From Gammaproteobacteria bacterium (GTDB lineage: Bacteria > Pseudomonadota > Gammaproteobacteria > UBA6429): DNA of 10,285 bases. Every line of letters starts with the position of its first letter. The stretch's first letter is position 1. Shown here one piece after another: positions 7,890 to 10,285 of the stretch. The stretch lies in NCBI GenBank assembly GCA_003232015.1, contig QIKU01000175.1, positions 1 through 10,285 of the forward strand. Direction: 5' to 3'. The notes beneath the pieces are model-generated. The model was not told the DNA's origin, did no database searches, and saw nothing but the letters and a program-made list of their open reading frames with translations. Made by a program: the position numbers and the translations under genes.

Positions 7890-10285
7890 TACGGATAGCC
7901 GTCACCGGTTCCAAATGTGATGCACGAATAGCAGGATAGATTGCCGTTAGCGCACCGGTGGCAAACAAAACCAGCGCCGCCCACCAAAAACTGCCGATAA
8001 TAATCACCGGTCTAAGAATCGGCGTCATCCCAGGTATGGCTTCGGAGGCATCCATTAAATTTGTTAAATCGATACCGGTGCTACCGTAGTAAGCGGTGAC
8101 GACTAAACCAAGAACCATACCCACAATAATACCGATAGCTGATAACGCCAGCGATTCATAAATGACAATACGCAATACCTGCCCGGGTGCCGTGCCCAAT
8201 GCCATCATCACGCCAAACTCGCGGGTACGCTCAAGCACCGACATTAATAAAGTATTCATTATTCCCATGGCAATCACGAACAACACGATAGCCAGTATGA
8301 TATAAAAAAACACATCACTGAATTCAATCATCTGTACAACAGCGGGCATCAGTGTTTCCCATGGCAGCGCTTCAAGTCCACTATTACCACCCATACGGCG
8401 ATTCAAACTTGTTGCAAATTCTTGACTATCCCGACGATCTTTTAATAATATCGCAATGGTGGAAATACTATTATTTAAACCTAACAATGTCTGCCCTGCC
8501 GACAGCGGGATGAGTCCCATCAAGCCATCAAAAAATTCATTGCCTGTTTCAAATATACCAACGACACGATACGCCGCAGACCCCAAGTCACCTGTCACCT
8601 GCTGTGCAGTAACAACCACTTTCTCGCCGATTCGAATATCCAGTTTTTTCGCCACCCGTTGCCCAAGCACAATACTGTTTTTATCGCTGGCAGCAAGATA
8701 TGTACCTTCAACAATCACCTTCTGTAACTGGGTCACCTGCTGTTCCCTTTGTGCATCAATACCCAAGATCAACAAGGGTTCAGATGCCATCGGGCTACTG
8801 ACCATCGCGCGAGTCTGCACCCGAGGGGTTGCCTCTGCAACATTCGGGGCTTGCTTTACTTTCTGTAATATACTTTCATAATCGTTGATGCGCAGCTCCG
8901 GCTCCATATCCAAACGAAAACCTTGCTGTTCTATCTGCACATGGGCACTAAAATAACGGGTTGAGTTTTCCACCAACTGCGCATACCAACCTTCTATCAA
9001 ACCATACAAAACTATAAAGGCGGCCAGCCCAAAAGCGGTGGCACCGATGGTCAACAAGGCACGACGCGGGTTGCGCATAATACCCCGGCTGGCAATCGCC
9101 CAGAATACGGCGCGAGTGTGCTGCTGCTTTTTATACTCATTCGCTTTGTGGTGTCGGCTTTTATGCGTATGTATTCCACGGATTGCCTCGACTGGTTCAA
9201 CACTGGCTGCACGCCATGCCGGATAAAGTGCAGGGACAATGCTGATAAAAAAAACGATGGCTGACAACACCGCAATATGATCCCAACGTGAAACCGGATA
9301 GACAATGGCAGAAAGTCCCGGCATGCTTTCCAACGCTGCAGTAAACTGTTCAAGGTTCAAGCCAGTGCTGGCAAGATAAAAATTGATACCCAGCCCAATG
9401 ATATTGCCGACGATAATTCCAGCAATACCCAATAACATCGATTCCAGAATGACTAACCCTACAATTTGAGAACGCGAGGTGCCCAACGCCATCATCACAC
9501 CAAACTCGCGGGTGCGTTCCATCACCGCCATAAGAATGGTATTAGCAATACCCACGCCGACCACCACAAACATAATACCCAGAATGATATAGGTCATCGC
9601 TTCATGAAACTGCACCGCCTGTACCACCGAGGGCAGTAATTTACGCCAGCCTAGAACTTCGTAATCGGTTCCCAACTTGCGCGAGAGTGCCGCTGCCACC
9701 TGAGCCGATTGTTGACGTTGATTTAGCCGAATCGCCCATGCCGTGGCTCGCCCCCACATCGCATACAAATCGCGCGCGGCCTCCAGAGTTAGAAAAGCAT
9801 AGTTAGTATCAATGGCATCAATGCCGGTATCGAAAATACCGACAATACGATAACGCCCAGCACCAATGGAGCCATCGGCTGCCTGCGTGATCAGTACGGC
9901 CTCTTCACCCGGTTTGGTGCCAAGTATTTTTGCCATTTTGTTGCCAATCAAAATGCCATTTTCATCATCCGGTTGCAGGTAGCGGCCTTCGATAATCGTT
10001 TTATTAATCGTGGTAATCTTGATTTCGTTTTCGGGTTCAACACCCACCACCAATACACCGCGACTCTTGTTCGCACCACTGAGCATGGCCTTACCAGCCA
10101 GGCGTGCGGACAATGCTTTTATATTATTGTCTTTGAGAATCTCCGCGCGAACCGCCGGACTATCCGTTAACGCACGATGTAATTTTTTATCTTCGTGATA
10201 ACCTTTCCCATGTACTTTTAAATGCCCGGTCAGATAGCTGGTGCTATTTTCGATCATCTGCTCGTTCATTCCATCGATAAGCCCC
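7882..10285 (-). CDS. Duplicated FtsX/MacB-type ABC transporter permease, 5'-partial
   Basis: This is an inner-membrane ABC permease whose start lies beyond the right edge. The frame stays open through the last bases, reading GLIDG before the Met at 10269, so that Met is internal. Counting from it, 795 residues are visible. They form two homologous halves offset by about 428 residues. Each half has a periplasmic MacB-type domain (1-215; 425-645) and three membrane helices (about 223-247, 270-297, 331-352; 652-676, 699-726, 757-779), with the cytoplasmic signature ERTREFGVMMALGT after the first. The helix opening the second half (404-424) predicts that one matching helix, roughly 30 residues, is missing at the N-terminus. 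A basic, histidine-rich loop (367-386) joins the halves. FtsX/MacB/LolCE permeases move lipids, lipoproteins or peptides by mechanotransmission and need a separate ATPase, not visible here. The outer-membrane protein gene follows with 8 bases of overlap. Confidence 0.92.
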   Translation of the reverse strand, partial: GLIDGMNEQMIENSTSYLTGHLKVHGKGYHEDKKLHRALTDSPAVRAEILKDNNIKALSARLAGKAMLSGANKSRGVLVVGVEPENEIKITTINKTIIEGRYLQPDDENGILIGNKMAKILGTKPGEEAVLITQAADGSIGAGRYRIVGIFDTGIDAIDTNYAFLTLEAARDLYAMWGRATAWAIRLNQRQQSAQVAAALSRKLGTDYEVLGWRKLLPSVVQAVQFHEAMTYIILGIMFVVVGVGIANTILMAVMERTREFGVMMALGTSRSQIVGLVILESMLLGIAGIIVGNIIGLGINFYLASTGLNLEQFTAALESMPGLSAIVYPVSRWDHIAVLSAIVFFISIVPALYPAWRAASVEPVEAIRGIHTHKSRHHKANEYKKQQHTRAVFWAIASRGIMRNPRRALLTIGATAFGLAAFIVLYGLIEGWYAQLVENSTRYFSAHVQIEQQGFRLDMEPELRINDYESILQKVKQAPNVAEATPRVQTRAMVSSPMASEPLLILGIDAQREQQVTQLQKVIVEGTYLAASDKNSIVLGQRVAKKLDIRIGEKVVVTAQQVTGDLGSAAYRVVGIFETGNEFFDGLMGLIPLSAGQTLLGLNNSISTIAILLKDRRDSQEFATSLNRRMGGNSGLEALPWETLMPAVVQMIEFSDVFFYIILAIVLFVIAMGIMNTLLMSVLERTREFGVMMALGTAPGQVLRIVIYESLALSAIGIIVGMVLGLVVTAYYGSTGIDLTNLMDASEAIPGMTPILRPVIIIGSFWWAALVLFATGALTAIYPAIRASHLEPVTAIRNV
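8192..8240 (-). repeat. Internal direct repeat in permease, second-half copy
   Basis: This 49-base segment matches 9479-9527 at 43 of 49 positions by direct comparison, in the same orientation. It encodes the ERTREFGVMMALGT loop of the second permease half. It reflects duplication of the half-permease and is not a mobile repeat. Confidence 0.8.
9479..9527 (-). repeat. Internal direct repeat in permease, first-half copy
   Basis: This is the partner of the segment at 8192-8240, encoding the same cytoplasmic loop in the first permease half. The two copies lie 1287 bases apart, which is 429 codons and agrees with the protein-level duplication. Confidence 0.8.

Noticed and set aside
8456..8881. 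Open reading frame of 141 codons on the plus strand inside the permease gene
   Set aside because: It is complementary to a clearly coding permease region and shows no domain, signal peptide or ribosome site of its own.
10253..10269. ATG at 10269 as the true start of the permease
   Set aside because: The frame remains open upstream to the window edge and reads GLIDG, matching GLIEG at the end of the equivalent helix in the second half, so the real start lies outside the window.

Overview
The window looks like a chromosomal segment of a moderate-GC gammaproteobacterium. The evidence is the run fmt, rsmB, DUF4390 gene, ntrY-like kinase and ntrX-like regulator, an order I recall from several gammaproteobacterial lineages, together with a Gram-negative envelope export locus. 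I cannot name a genus from the sequence alone.

Positions 1-6687 (plus strand) hold five tightly packed genes. They are fmt (methionyl-tRNA formyltransferase, missing only its first few codons), rsmB (16S rRNA m5C methyltransferase), a small exported DUF4390 protein, an NtrY-type membrane histidine kinase and an NtrX-type response regulator. The gap after fmt is 20 bases. The following junctions all overlap: about 35 bases, an ATGA stop/start fusion, and 14 bases. This suggests one transcript with translational coupling. The two translation-related genes act on initiator tRNA and 16S rRNA. The last three form a probable envelope-sensing unit: an exported protein, a sensor kinase with a large extracytoplasmic loop, and its regulator.

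Positions 6741-10285 (minus strand) hold a second, convergent transcription unit. It contains the 3' part of a large ABC permease made of two fused FtsX/MacB-type halves. Its stop codon overlaps by 8 bases the start of a signal-peptide-bearing predicted outer-membrane beta-barrel protein. Together they look like the inner- and outer-membrane parts of a trans-envelope exporter. No ATPase gene is visible; it would be expected beyond the right edge or elsewhere.

The most notable feature is the NtrX-like regulator. Its AAA+ domain has lost the Walker A lysine, the Walker B acidic pair and the GAFTGA loop, so it is probably neither an ATPase nor a sigma54 activator. There is no non-coding stretch over 300 bases; the longest gap is the 53-base convergent junction at 6688-6740. 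I saw no tRNA, rRNA, CRISPR array, insertion sequence or phage gene.
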